Source: Tritrichomonas musculus
Lineage: Eukaryota; Parabasalia; Tritrichomonadida; Tritrichomonadidae
Assembly (NCBI GenBank): GCA_039105265.1
Contig: JAPFFF010000002.1
Coordinates: forward strand, 8,680,001-8,744,000
DNA length: 64,000 nt
Reading direction: 5' to 3'
In this document: piece after piece, positions 10,401 to 19,499 of the stretch
Position numbering within the stretch: position 1 is the stretch's first letter
How the letters are laid out: each line of letters opens with the position of its first letter
Notes under the pieces: model-generated
The model's input: only the letters and a program-made list of their open reading frames with translations
What the model was told of the DNA's origin: nothing
Database searches by the model: none
Made by a program: the position numbers and the translations under genes

Positions 10401-10757
10401 TTAAGATTGAGGGGACAACACTATATCACAATGATCCGATTGAGGATTTAAAAAATGAATAATATTATTTATTGTTTCTTTTATCTGTTTTATCTCTTGT
10501 TTCAATTCAGATATCTCACTAATAAAATTATTTTTTTGCTCTCCATTAATATTCTCTTCTTTAATCTTCTTTAACATTAAAACATTTTTTATTTTCGTTA
10601 TGTGATATCCTTTTATGTAATACATTTTGTTTAATTTATGCGTTGTAAGTGAATCCATATCATTTTTATTCTTGTTATAATACAAATTAAATTCATCAAC
10701 GGTATCAAACTCTTTAGTATACTTTGAGATAGGTTCAATTATTTTCACATCGTTCAT
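10401..10757 (-). CDS. Polinton coiled-coil protein (outer copy)
   Basis: A 118-residue protein. The N terminus (IEPISKYTKEFDTVDEFNLY) and the block THKLNKMYYIKGYHITKIKN are shared with the inner homologue at 18648. The C-terminal part (ISELKQEIKQIKETINNIIH) has a heptad pattern of a short coiled coil. There is no recognised family. It is convergent with the ATPase and codirectional with the Gly/Ala-rich gene upstream (start 10757, 28 bases from that gene's end). Probably an accessory structural or scaffold protein, by position only. Confidence 0.65.
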   Translation of the reverse strand: MNDVKIIEPISKYTKEFDTVDEFNLYYNKNKNDMDSLTTHKLNKMYYIKGYHITKIKNVLMLKKIKEENINGEQKNNFISEISELKQEIKQIKETINNIIHFLNPQSDHCDIVLSPQS

Positions 10758-10784
10758 TTACATTTGAAATAAATTTAAATTACT

Positions 10785-11075
10785 TCAATAATGGTATATC
10801 AAATCTTCCTGGATTAAAATACTAGAATTTACAGGTGTATTGTTAGTTTGTCTGATACCTGCCCCATTAACACCTAAAGACTTATTGCCAGCAAATTTCC
10901 CTGCGTAGTTGCCTATTTTATTGATAACATTTCCTGCAGTCCCACCAATCGCGCCTCCAATAACTGGAGCTACTTTTGATACAATTTCTGCTCCTTTTTT
11001 AAGTACTGGAAATGCTTTTCCAATAATATTCTTTGCACCGCTAATCAAATTTTTAAACCAACTTCCAAATGCCAT
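10785..11075 (-). CDS. Polinton small Gly/Ala-rich minor structural protein candidate (outer copy)
   Basis: I start it at MAFGSWFKN (11075), as in the inner homologue; an in-frame ATG eight codons further upstream exists. It has an amphipathic N-terminal helix (FGSWFKNLISGAKNIIGKA) followed by a Gly/Ala/Val-rich stretch (VAPVIGGAIGGTAGNVINKI) and a basic segment. Size, position next to the major capsid gene and composition recall minor capsid peptides with membrane-active helices such as adenovirus pVI/pX. That comparison is by character, not by alignment. It is divergent from the major capsid gene at 11194. Confidence 0.6.
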   Translation of the reverse strand: MAFGSWFKNLISGAKNIIGKAFPVLKKGAEIVSKVAPVIGGAIGGTAGNVINKIGNYAGKFAGNKSLGVNGAGIRQTNNTPVNSSILIQEDLIYHY

Positions 11076-11193
11076 TTCAATTCCAGTAAACATAAACAAA
11101 GTTTAGTTTACTTTGACAAACTTTTTTTGTTTGGCCTTTGCTTATGCAAATAAAATGTAAATTATGATAAACATTATTTTTATATTTAAACAA

Positions 11194-13083
11194 ATGACTT
11201 ATTACAACGCACAAACAAAGAATTTAGGAAATGATGAGGGTGATGTTTTATCATTCTTTCAATCAAAATTACGTAATCTTATACAAAGAAATGGTGGAGA
11301 TAACACATTTTCGTTTGTCATGGAGGAATTCAAAGATAAAGATGCACCATTACCTGTAGGTACAAAAACACGAATAAAATTAACACATTCTGGGCACACA
11401 ATTACACAAATTGAGAAGTCATTCACGACTATTCTTTTAGATTTTATCATAAAATTATCAAAACCAATTGACGTATCTGCTGACACACATGGACTTATGA
11501 AAATATTTGTTGGATTCAAAAATGCTGTAGAATTTTATGAAGATTGTAGATTTTGGATTAATGATAAACTATTAGGCGCATATCGTCAAGATGAATTACA
11601 ACGTGAATCATTTGCATATAATTCTATTAAGCCAAGAGATGCAAAAGCAACATCAAAATATTCACATTCTACATGGGAAAATGTTTCACAATTCTCTCCA
11701 TCAATTTGTGGCTGTTATGTAGACTTAAAAGATATTGCAGATGGACAACCACATAAATTTACCATCGAATTGACTATACCATTTGTAGACCAATTAGCAC
11801 TTCAAGCATGGCAATTATATCCTAATGCAATCTGTGGAGAAATAGAAGAAGAAGTAAAAACAAGTTTACGCGCACTTGTATGGGCACAAGTGAATCCAAA
11901 TGTAGTTAAAGAAACACTTCAATTTTTAGAAGATAAAGAAATAGATGAAGAGATGCCTGCTGTTATACCTATATCACGTAAATTCACACAAATTGGTAGA
12001 CCATCAGTGATTGTCTCTCATTATTCATCAAATCCAACTCCTTCACAAAAGCTTCATATAGAGTATCAAAGATATAAAGGCGTAAATGTATATGATGATG
12101 ATGTGTTAGAGCATCCAAAAATTGATTTTGGATACACAGATGAAGAATTCACTAAATATAAAGTATCACGTGATGATGTTAATAAAAAGGAATTTGCTGA
12201 ATTAATCGCGGCTGGAAATCCTGATAAACCATTAGATGCAGGCGACACTGTGAAAATTATTAAAAGTGAATTAAAAGGTGCATTATTAGCAACAACAAAA
12301 TCTGATAGCATTAACCTGAAAACAGAAAAGATTACACTAGATGTTCTTGGTGGAACTATTCAATTAGGTCGCTCAAATTTAGCAGGATTTGGATTAAAAC
12401 AAGATGTTTACAATGGATTATATCGTGAATTGCAAACACCATTATTGATTCCATCACAAGAACTCACAAGAGAAATATTTGAAGGAACAGCAAAGGTAAA
12501 TGGATTAGAAATCAGTAGAAGTATTCCATTACGTAATGCAACAAATATCACAATGATGTTTCCAAAATCACCTGCAGACATCACATGTTTCGATAATATT
12601 ATGTATCAAAATGTGCAATTAGTTGTTAATAAAAGAACATATCCTGATACCGAATTTGCTAACACTTGTGCAGCCAGGTTCTATCAACATCAATTGATTG
12701 CAAACGAGTTAGATGGAGCATTAGAAGCAACACAAGAATTTGAAGATAGTTTTACACAGCCATTAAACGACCCAACAACGGGTAAATGTTATTTAAATTG
12801 TCGTTCTGACGGAACATCATTTGGTATCAATTTTCAACTCGAAAGAAGTAATGCAGGATATGTATTCGATGGATTAGACACAGGTAGCACTTCAATAACT
12901 GTTACATTTAGAGGTCAGCCAATGTATCGTGGAGAAGATGACACATATTTTATTCCCGATCCAGAATACCCAAATATGCATTCACCATCACCAGAAGCAT
13001 GGATATTTTCCGACACATATTTTACATGGAGTGTAAATGGTGTTGAATACTATCCTAATTCAGTACCAAAAGGTTATGAGTAA
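11194..13083 (+). CDS. Polinton major capsid protein, double jelly-roll (outer copy)
   Basis: About 629 residues from MTYYNAQTKNLGN, the same start as in the inner element, with which it shares about nine residues in ten. The long beta-rich sequence, the block FTIELTIPFVDQLALQAWQL near residues 195-214 and its place between the minor proteins and the fibre-like gene fit the double jelly-roll (hexon-like) capsid proteins described for Polintons. It is the most conserved protein between the two elements, as expected for a capsid shell. Assignment to the fold rests on length, context and sequence character, since I cannot run a structural comparison. Confidence 0.75.
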   Translation: MTYYNAQTKNLGNDEGDVLSFFQSKLRNLIQRNGGDNTFSFVMEEFKDKDAPLPVGTKTRIKLTHSGHTITQIEKSFTTILLDFIIKLSKPIDVSADTHGLMKIFVGFKNAVEFYEDCRFWINDKLLGAYRQDELQRESFAYNSIKPRDAKATSKYSHSTWENVSQFSPSICGCYVDLKDIADGQPHKFTIELTIPFVDQLALQAWQLYPNAICGEIEEEVKTSLRALVWAQVNPNVVKETLQFLEDKEIDEEMPAVIPISRKFTQIGRPSVIVSHYSSNPTPSQKLHIEYQRYKGVNVYDDDVLEHPKIDFGYTDEEFTKYKVSRDDVNKKEFAELIAAGNPDKPLDAGDTVKIIKSELKGALLATTKSDSINLKTEKITLDVLGGTIQLGRSNLAGFGLKQDVYNGLYRELQTPLLIPSQELTREIFEGTAKVNGLEISRSIPLRNATNITMMFPKSPADITCFDNIMYQNVQLVVNKRTYPDTEFANTCAARFYQHQLIANELDGALEATQEFEDSFTQPLNDPTTGKCYLNCRSDGTSFGINFQLERSNAGYVFDGLDTGSTSITVTFRGQPMYRGEDDTYFIPDPEYPNMHSPSPEAWIFSDTYFTWSVNGVEYYPNSVPKGYE

Positions 13084-13100
13084 ATAAAAAGATTATATCT

Positions 13101-13116
13101 AAAAAAATATTTTTTT
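13101..13116. terminator. A7-TA-T7 palindrome between convergent genes
   Basis: A perfect 16-bp A/T palindrome followed by gca lies between the stop of the capsid gene and the end of the convergent 13121 gene. The inner element has the same palindrome at 21404-21419 although neighbouring bases differ, so it is probably a shared two-way transcript end. Confidence 0.45.
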
Positions 13117-13120
13117 GCAT

Positions 13121-13453
13121 TCAGTATTCTAGCTTCAAAAACAATGTAAAATTATCTGGTTTTATCTCGTTTCCATTAGCATCAGTGAACCATATTTTGA
13201 AATCTCTTTTTGTTCCGACATATTCATATTTGCGATTATCATCAGGTGGCACTACATTTGCGTACCATACAAGGCTATCTTCATATTCATCTCTTTGAAT
13301 AAATGATGCATGGCATTCAGTTTCACGATCCAAGTATCCATTACAAGTACAACGACAATATTGAAAAGATATATAGCGTTTATTCAGTGAATTACTAAAC
13401 TCGGATGGCAATAAATTATTGTATTTCTTCGTGATAAAGTACGTTTTTACCAT
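13121..13453 (-). CDS. Polinton small beta-sandwich protein, minor capsid candidate (outer copy)
   Basis: A 110-residue protein with the same length as the inner copy at 21428. Shared blocks are SLNKRYISFQ, HASFIQRDEYEDSLVWYAN and FKIWFTDANGNEIKPDNFTL. Alternating hydrophobic residues and the WFTDxxGNxI turn near the C terminus fit one small jelly-roll or sandwich, as in penton-like minor capsid proteins of Polintons. It is convergent with the capsid gene and its start faces that of the fibre-like gene, so the two share a very short promoter region. Unproven but plausible. Confidence 0.6.
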   Translation of the reverse strand: MVKTYFITKKYNNLLPSEFSNSLNKRYISFQYCRCTCNGYLDRETECHASFIQRDEYEDSLVWYANVVPPDDNRKYEYVGTKRDFKIWFTDANGNEIKPDNFTLFLKLEY

Positions 13454-13470
13454 TCTTTATAATATAATAA

Positions 13471-14934
13471 ATGACTGCAATCATAACAAAACAAAATGCA
13501 TTTGATAAAGCATTTATTAGTGGATACAATGCAGGTGGAAACGGATAATTTGATAATATTCATGTGAAACAAGATGCTATAATAGACAATAATCTAATAG
13601 TTAAAAATAATAATATCATTGATGTATTTTCACAAACATCACAAATATTAGATGACCATGCGCAAGCTCTGAGTGAACAAGAGCAAACTCTTGTTAATCA
13701 CGATAATAGAATAACAACACTAGAAAATAAACCTGATTCACAGAGTGATTTAGAATATGTAGATGGCTTTGATGAATTCATTATTGATGTTAAAACATTA
13801 TCTAAAAAAGAAACAAATGATTGTAATATATTGGAAATCGCTTATGATTTACCAAAAACATATTCAGGAAATGCATTCGCAATTACTACATCACTTGGTT
13901 CAGGAGTGATATCATTTGCAAATAATAAATTTACTAATCCTCGCATTGATTATTCTGATGGAAAATATGTTGTATCTTATATTGAAAATGATGATTATGC
14001 GAGATTATATATGAGTAAAGATATTTTAAGCGATCCATTTGACTTGTTCACAAAAGGATTCATAAGAATAACATTTATTGCTCCAATTAAACATACTATT
14101 AATTCGCATTGCGAAGTTACTGAAGGCAATAAAAAAGACAACAAAATAATAAACTTTAAATGTAATACTATAGATGCAGATAATTGTTTTAAATTATTTA
14201 GGTCTCCATTACCAGATTTCTATGAAATAAAGTCAATATCACAAGATGACAATTATTATATCGCATATTGGGGCTATGATGAAGGAACAGAAGAATTTAA
14301 CACACTTATTGATGGACAAACATTTGAATTCAATGATGAAGTATTTGGCACAACATTTAAGCTTACAAAGAAAGGAGATACGTGGATTGGAAACAATTAT
14401 TGTGTGCATATTCCGGAATCATTAAAGTTAATACAAAATAGCGATAATGAAGCTAGAATAACAATAGCCAAAAATGATGCTAATAAATTTACTTTATCAC
14501 ATCTTGTTTAATTCCATTCAGACCAGAACGCATTAACATTTCTCATTAATGAAGGATTATTGAAAATAAACAAAGGAAAACTAGATTATGCAGGTGAAAA
14601 TGATAAAGAATGGTGGATAGATATCGTTTGTGAGTTCGATAGTGGAGGCCAATGGGTTGGAGGTGATTATATTGCAACATTAACGCTAAACGGGAAAATA
14701 TACGAAATAAAAGTTAATGTAGATGCAACAATTGATTCACCACATTATAAAGTAAATACCAATAATTATTTTGAATATATTGGATATCATCATACAGAAA
14801 AATTGATTAACAATAGGGGGATTAAATTATTTATGTCCACTAATCCAAATATTATATTTAAAATCGCTGATTTGCGTAGCAAAGTTGCCGATGGCAATGT
14901 AGAATATTATGGCAGCAATACATTTGAATATCTC
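13471..14934 (+). pseudogene. Polinton fibre-like protein gene, left part (outer fossil, split by the inner Polinton)
   Basis: This is homologous to the first part of the intact fibre-like gene of the inner element (21775 onward), with the same MTAIxTKQNA start and shared blocks such as FDLFTxGFxRI and EVFGTxFKLTK. The inner Polinton (14935-32223) is inserted in it, and the rest of the gene lies at 32224-34994. The gene is broken. In its intact relative the product is a long, modular, beta-rich protein that I infer to be a spike or attachment fibre. Confidence 0.75.
14930..14934. repeat. target-site duplication ATCTC, left copy (inner Polinton)
   Basis: ATCTC precedes the tip AGTAGTATAC and recurs at 32224-32228. 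It is 5 bp long, like the duplications of the other two AGTAGT elements in this window. Confidence 0.88.
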
Positions 14935-15296
14935 AGTAGTATACGTTTGCGGTGATTTCAGACCTCCGGTCTTCAATCCCCTCAAACACCCCTAATTTTG
15001 GCACTTTTTTGGTCTCCAACTACCCAATTTTAGCCCTTTTTTGACCTCCAGAGTGTTGTCAGAAAACCCCCTATCACTATAGGGCATTTTGCATTCACCT
15101 TTTTGTGTCAAAAAATTGCCTAAATTAAGGTCTTTCAATGGATGGAAAGTGGTGAAATGAGCATAATTTTGATAAAATTTTTGTATGACATGTGATATGA
15201 AAAAAGGTATAAATAAAATTTTTGTATACAATTTATGATTTTTAAAAATATTGAAATCAACTTTTTTGAAACTTTTTCTGAAACAAATAATTTTTT
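14935..15296. repeat. left TIR of inner Polinton, 362 bp
   Basis: Matches the reverse complement of 31862-32223 at about 97%, with most differences toward the inner edge. It contains AGACCtccGGTCT at 14960-14972, flanked by GATT and AATC, a small hairpin about 25 bases from the tip, and the motif tgacatgtgatatgaaaa at about 15186. Confidence 0.92.
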
Positions 15297-15303
15297 ATCC
15301 CCA

Positions 15304-15831
15304 ATGAAAATGACAACCCCAAAGCCACTTTACTTGTCTGTTAATAAATTGTGTGATAAATTGGAGGAATATATTGAGGCCCACAAAGAGAAAGATCCGA
15401 TTATAGATTCAGCCTACGAATTCTACATCATCATCGACAAAGAGTATCTCTTTCCTGACAAATTTAACGCCAATAGAATAGTTTGCAGACCCTTAGTCGT
15501 CTCAATTTATAAGAATCAACAGTTTCTATACAAAGAATTGTGTGAATTATTTGACTGCGAAAAGGTATATTTATGCTTTAACAAGAAGGGAAGCCACTAC
15601 TCAATCGACACAGCAAAGAACGGCAAAAACAAGATACAGGACGTAGTTATTGTAAGGGAACCAAAGAAATTTACAACTAAGGACGGCAAAGAGATTGAAT
15701 ATCATCAGATGTTCCAATATGACGCAGGCTTTTTGATCGAAGAAATAGATACTAGAATTAAGTCGAAACATCCTAATTGTGCCGATCTAAGCAAGGATTA
15801 TGGTAGATTTATCAAGGAATGTGGCATATAA
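15304..15831 (+). CDS. Polinton small conserved protein (inner copy)
   Basis: I start it at the ATG at 15304, or six bases later at MTTPKP, because the homology with the outer copy (6967) begins there and upstream codons lie in the TIR. About 175 residues. Shared blocks are VNKLCDKLEE near the N terminus, LFDCEKVYL in the middle, REPKKFTTKDGKE near residue 125, and the ending FIKECG. The inner copy carries a roughly 15-residue insertion near its C terminus (KSKHPNCADLSKDYG). No domain is recognised. It is codirectional with the next gene, which starts 27 bases downstream, suggesting a shared assembly role. Confidence 0.75.
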   Translation: MKMTTPKPLYLSVNKLCDKLEEYIEAHKEKDPIIDSAYEFYIIIDKEYLFPDKFNANRIVCRPLVVSIYKNQQFLYKELCELFDCEKVYLCFNKKGSHYSIDTAKNGKNKIQDVVIVREPKKFTTKDGKEIEYHQMFQYDAGFLIEEIDTRIKSKHPNCADLSKDYGRFIKECGI

Positions 15832-15857
15832 ACAGCCCTTATTTTTTTGGAAATCAA

Positions 15858-17840
15858 ATGAGTAAATCAACAATAAAACTTACTGCCGGACAAGTAATGC
15901 AAGGCAATAACACACAAAAATTATTAGGATATTGTAATAGACTCAACAATGAACTGGGATTCAATATCATTACTACGAATAATCAGGGAGGATTGCTAAA
16001 GGATAGTCAATATGCCCAAGTTTTATCGAATGTTTTAAATGAATTCAATTTTGGTCTTCATGCAAATGTCGTCACTAGTAATACAATAGAGAGATTCATT
16101 CAAAGGTTTCAAGAAGAACATCCTATAGATAGACCCTTGACTTATAGTGAAGATTTAGCGGATATAAGCGATTATAGATTCAGTTCTTGGATTCAAAATA
16201 CTGCCCCATTTTACGAAGAATTATCGGAGAGAGTCGACAGAAGAACCCTTGCTTCGCATAACAAGAAAAAATTTCCAAGAAATATTATTCGTACTGCTAT
16301 AAATTTACTCAACTCTCATAATTTTGCCGCAAATGACAACATCGATCATAGATATGTTAGGCGTATCAATCTTGAAAGTCTTCAACATTTTGTCGATAGA
16401 GTATATTCAAATAGGGAAATTCCTTCTGTCCCTCCATCAAGTCCTCCAGAAACTTCACATAGGGAACCTCAAGAGCATTTCGGACCTTTCTTTAGATTTG
16501 GAGCAGCAGAGACTTTTCCGGAATTAAATCCCTTAAACAAATTGAGAAGACCTCCTCCAACTACTCAAAATAACAACAACGATAATACAATTTTATTTCA
16601 AAATCAAATGACACAACCTAATATAAACAACGAAAATATAGAACGATTAATTAGCGATTTAATTCTGAAATACAATATATCCGCCCAACAACCTACTTCT
16701 CGTCAAGATTTAGATCCACGAGCTGATGTAGCATTATATCAAATTGCTGCTTTGTATAAAGATTTACCATCTAGACACGGTTCTGCAGGAGCGCGTGATA
16801 AAGCGGGAATGGAGGCTTTGGAACACATAGTATTAAGACTCAAAAAGGATATAAAACGTGTCGCACAAGCAATTTCTCCACAAGGAGCGCAGAGAATGGT
16901 TGAGAAACACAATGAGAAATCACCAAATAGCCCATGGACTCTTGTCCACGCAGATATAAATGGAGATAATATCCCTGATGTCGCCATCAGAAACGCCAAC
17001 AATAAGTACGTCTATGTAAATGGATATACAACAACAAAATCCGACTGGCCAATGCGATATGGTTTCTACAATCAATATCCCACAAGAGAGGCCCGAAAAG
17101 AATCAGGATTTAAGAGCGCAAGAGAATATACTAATAACTTATTTGGCGGTCATTTTGACGTCGAAAATACAAACCCATATATGAAAGGTAATATGCTCGG
17201 ATGGACAGTACCAGAATCATGGCAAAATTACAAACATGAAGGCTATAAGAAACCATCTAACAAGAGAATGACTTCATACAGGAGATTCGAATACTTTATT
17301 TTCAGAAAGGCGTTCGATCACGCAATCGGTAAATTAATCACCAACAACTCTATCGGAAACATAACAGAAAAACCACTTAGCAAATACAAGATGCAGATTT
17401 ACAGTAAGGCATGCGCTATGATGTGGAATTATTATATTATACATGATTTTGCAGTAAGGCTCGGATTAGGCAATATCGATCCAAATAGTAAAGATTTCGA
17501 TAAATTGAAGAAAAAGAACAAACAACTAATTGATGATATTGTCAGTGATTTAATAGCCCACACTCTCTACACAAAAGATGGTCATAATGAACAACAGAGA
17601 AAAGCCTTTTCAAACCACATTGCTAATCATGCCAAATTTGCTATTCTCCACGCAGCAGCAACATTACAGAAACCAGAAATATTCGAAGGACACGACCAAC
17701 AACCACCAGAAATTGACGATTTCGATTATTTAGAACAAAATCATCCTAATAATCAATGGACTCAAGAAGGCCAAGGCAATTGGGACGATCATGATGTTTG
17801 GTTTAATGATGACGAAGCAGCTGCACAACTCAATGCATAA
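15858..17840 (+). CDS. Polinton large conserved protein with DxNGD motif (inner copy)
   Basis: The start at 15858 (MSKSTIKL) is preceded by aaatcaa, as for the capsid gene at 19500. About 660 residues. Residues 10-35 hold QGNNTQKLLGYCNRLNNELG. A Pro/Asn/Gln-rich linker (about 195-260) separates the N-terminal part from a middle domain with DINGDNIPDVAI near residues 365-376, followed by VNGYTTTKSDWP. The C terminus is acidic (WDDHDVWFNDDEAA). The D-x-N-G-D-x-I-P-D loop looks like a calcium site. There is no known enzyme signature. I infer a minor virion protein, possibly calcium-stabilised. The alternative is a cell-binding or egress factor. Confidence 0.72.
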   Translation: MSKSTIKLTAGQVMQGNNTQKLLGYCNRLNNELGFNIITTNNQGGLLKDSQYAQVLSNVLNEFNFGLHANVVTSNTIERFIQRFQEEHPIDRPLTYSEDLADISDYRFSSWIQNTAPFYEELSERVDRRTLASHNKKKFPRNIIRTAINLLNSHNFAANDNIDHRYVRRINLESLQHFVDRVYSNREIPSVPPSSPPETSHREPQEHFGPFFRFGAAETFPELNPLNKLRRPPPTTQNNNNDNTILFQNQMTQPNINNENIERLISDLILKYNISAQQPTSRQDLDPRADVALYQIAALYKDLPSRHGSAGARDKAGMEALEHIVLRLKKDIKRVAQAISPQGAQRMVEKHNEKSPNSPWTLVHADINGDNIPDVAIRNANNKYVYVNGYTTTKSDWPMRYGFYNQYPTREARKESGFKSAREYTNNLFGGHFDVENTNPYMKGNMLGWTVPESWQNYKHEGYKKPSNKRMTSYRRFEYFIFRKAFDHAIGKLITNNSIGNITEKPLSKYKMQIYSKACAMMWNYYIIHDFAVRLGLGNIDPNSKDFDKLKKKNKQLIDDIVSDLIAHTLYTKDGHNEQQRKAFSNHIANHAKFAILHAAATLQKPEIFEGHDQQPPEIDDFDYLEQNHPNNQWTQEGQGNWDDHDVWFNDDEAAAQLNA

Positions 17841-17889
17841 AAATTCCAATAAATCTTCACTTATTTTTTTGCAGTCTTTTGGGAAATAA

Positions 17890-18705
17890 ATGAGTTTGAA
17901 AGTTGTAAATTCTCTTGTCTCAGAAACTCTGAAACAAAACGCAAACAATTTATCGGGTGCTTTAATCGAGCCAATTCACGATGATATTCATATAAAATAC
18001 AATTCTGTAAATGTTGTGGTTGGGAAACAAAATTCTGGAAAAACTGTCATTGCTCTCCAAGAAATCATCAAAATAAGTCTTCTAGACTCACACCACTTAC
18101 TAATCTATATCACGAAAAATGGTGACGAAAATGATAGGAGTTTCCAATCTCTCAAACACCTCATCAAAATGCCATATATTACCGTTTCCGAGAAGATGGC
18201 TGTCGATTTTATCACTGAATTAATTGCTGCAAAAAACCTCTACTATCTTGTCAAGCGAGAAAATTTGGAGGAACAACTAGATGATGGACAAAAAAATGAT
18301 ATGTTTAAGGTCCTTCACATTACTGATTTCAGCAAAGATTTTCTCCATACACTGATACTTTTTGACGATATTTCAAACAACAAATTATTTTCGTCCGAAG
18401 AATCGTTTTTCTCTCAACAGCTCCGAAGATGCAGACACACAAATATTTCCTACTTTTTATTGATTCAAGGATGGAAAGGCATCAAACCACATATCAAAAA
18501 TGAGATTACAACTTTGTTCGTTTTCCCTTGCTTCAACCGTCAACAACTACACTATATTTATTCCCAATCAGCAAGTAATTTGGACTTTGAGGAGTTCTAC
18601 AATTTGTACAGGCAATTGTCTGAAGAAAAAAATTACAATCCAGATTCTCATTCCTGCCTAATTGTACAGGTATCAGAGGGGGGAGAAACTTCTATATCAA
18701 CATAG
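17890..18705 (+). CDS. Polinton DNA-packaging ATPase, FtsK/HerA (A32-like) (inner copy)
   Basis: 271 residues. Walker A GKQNSGKT is at about residues 45-52 and Walker B LILFDDIS at about 157-164. The arginine-rich QQLRRCRHTN follows near residue 176, then LIQGWKGIKPHIKNEITT. This is the capsid-packaging motor family of Polintons, adenovirus-like and A32-type viruses, here at its usual short length. The last 58 bases overlap the convergent coiled-coil gene. It starts 49 bases after the DxNGD gene. Confidence 0.88.
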   Translation: MSLKVVNSLVSETLKQNANNLSGALIEPIHDDIHIKYNSVNVVVGKQNSGKTVIALQEIIKISLLDSHHLLIYITKNGDENDRSFQSLKHLIKMPYITVSEKMAVDFITELIAAKNLYYLVKRENLEEQLDDGQKNDMFKVLHITDFSKDFLHTLILFDDISNNKLFSSEESFFSQQLRRCRHTNISYFLLIQGWKGIKPHIKNEITTLFVFPCFNRQQLHYIYSQSASNLDFEEFYNLYRQLSEEKNYNPDSHSCLIVQVSEGGETSIST

Positions 18706-19064
18706 TTGCTATGTCCATGTGGACTATCAGTCTGAGGATTTAAGAAATGTATGATGTTATTTATTGTCTCTTTCATAGGTTCTACCAACTTCGTTATTTC
18801 ACGAATTTGCTGTATCTCTTTTTTTAGTTCATCTAGCTCGTTGTCAATATCATATTGTGAATTTTGCTTCATTTTTTTGAGGCTCAACACATTCTTGATT
18901 CTAGTTATTCGATACCCTTTTATGAGATATAATTTATTGAGTTTATGCGTCGTAAGTTTATCCATCTCTTCTTTATTCTTGTTATAGTATAAATTGAATT
19001 CATCAACTGTATCAAACTCTTTTGTATGTTTTGAGATAGGCTCGATTACTTTGATGTCGTTCAT
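18648..19064 (-). CDS. Polinton coiled-coil protein (inner copy)
   Basis: About 138 residues from MNDIKVIEP at 19064, the start that agrees with the outer copy. An in-frame ATG six codons upstream exists. The N-terminal half is conserved (TKEFDTVDEFNLYYNKNK, THKLNKLYLIKGYRITRIKN). Residues about 75-115 have a heptad pattern (ELDELKKEIQQIREITKLVE). The tail is polar and its end overlaps the ATPase gene by 58 bases on the opposite strand. Function unknown. It is probably an accessory capsid or scaffold protein because of its neighbours. Confidence 0.68.
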   Translation of the reverse strand: MNDIKVIEPISKHTKEFDTVDEFNLYYNKNKEEMDKLTTHKLNKLYLIKGYRITRIKNVLSLKKMKQNSQYDIDNELDELKKEIQQIREITKLVEPMKETINNIIHFLNPQTDSPHGHSNYVDIEVSPPSDTCTIRQE

Positions 19065-19096
19065 TTCCTTTTCAATAAACACAAATAAAATTCATC

Positions 19097-19429
19097 TTAC
19101 TTCAACAAAGGAATATCAAATCTTCCTGGATTAGTTGTTGGCCCTGTAATTTGCTGAGACCAACTATTATTTGTATTTCTTATTCCAACTGCGTTGTAAG
19201 GTCCTCCGGCCGTCCCCGCGCCATTTACTCCCAAAGACTTTCCAGCAAATTTTCCTGCATAATCGCCTATTTTATTGATTACATTTCCTACAGGTCCACC
19301 AATCGCCCCGCCAAGTACTGGAGCGACTTTTGACACGATTTCAGCACCTTTTTTCAGTACCGGTAATGCTTTTCCGATTACGTTTTTTGCTCCGTTAATG
19401 ATGTTTTTAAACCAACTTCCGAATGCCAT
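19097..19429 (-). CDS. Polinton small Gly/Ala-rich minor structural protein candidate (inner copy)
   Basis: 110 residues. The amphipathic helix FGSWFKNIINGAKNVIGKAL is followed by VLKKGAEIVSKVAPVLGGAI and a Gly/Asn-rich tail (GVNGAGTAGGPYNAVG). It is divergent from the major capsid gene, with starts about 70 bases apart, and shares direction with the coiled-coil gene. Its character resembles membrane-active minor capsid peptides (adenovirus pVI-like), but that is analogy. The N-terminal 65 residues are nearly identical to the outer copy while the tail differs. Confidence 0.62.
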   Translation of the reverse strand: MAFGSWFKNIINGAKNVIGKALPVLKKGAEIVSKVAPVLGGAIGGPVGNVINKIGDYAGKFAGKSLGVNGAGTAGGPYNAVGIRNTNNSWSQQITGPTTNPGRFDIPLLK

Positions 19430-19499
19430 TTCCTTTTAAGTAAAATGTTCATATAACAAACTTTACAACTCCTTTATTGTCATTTTTATATTAAATCAA

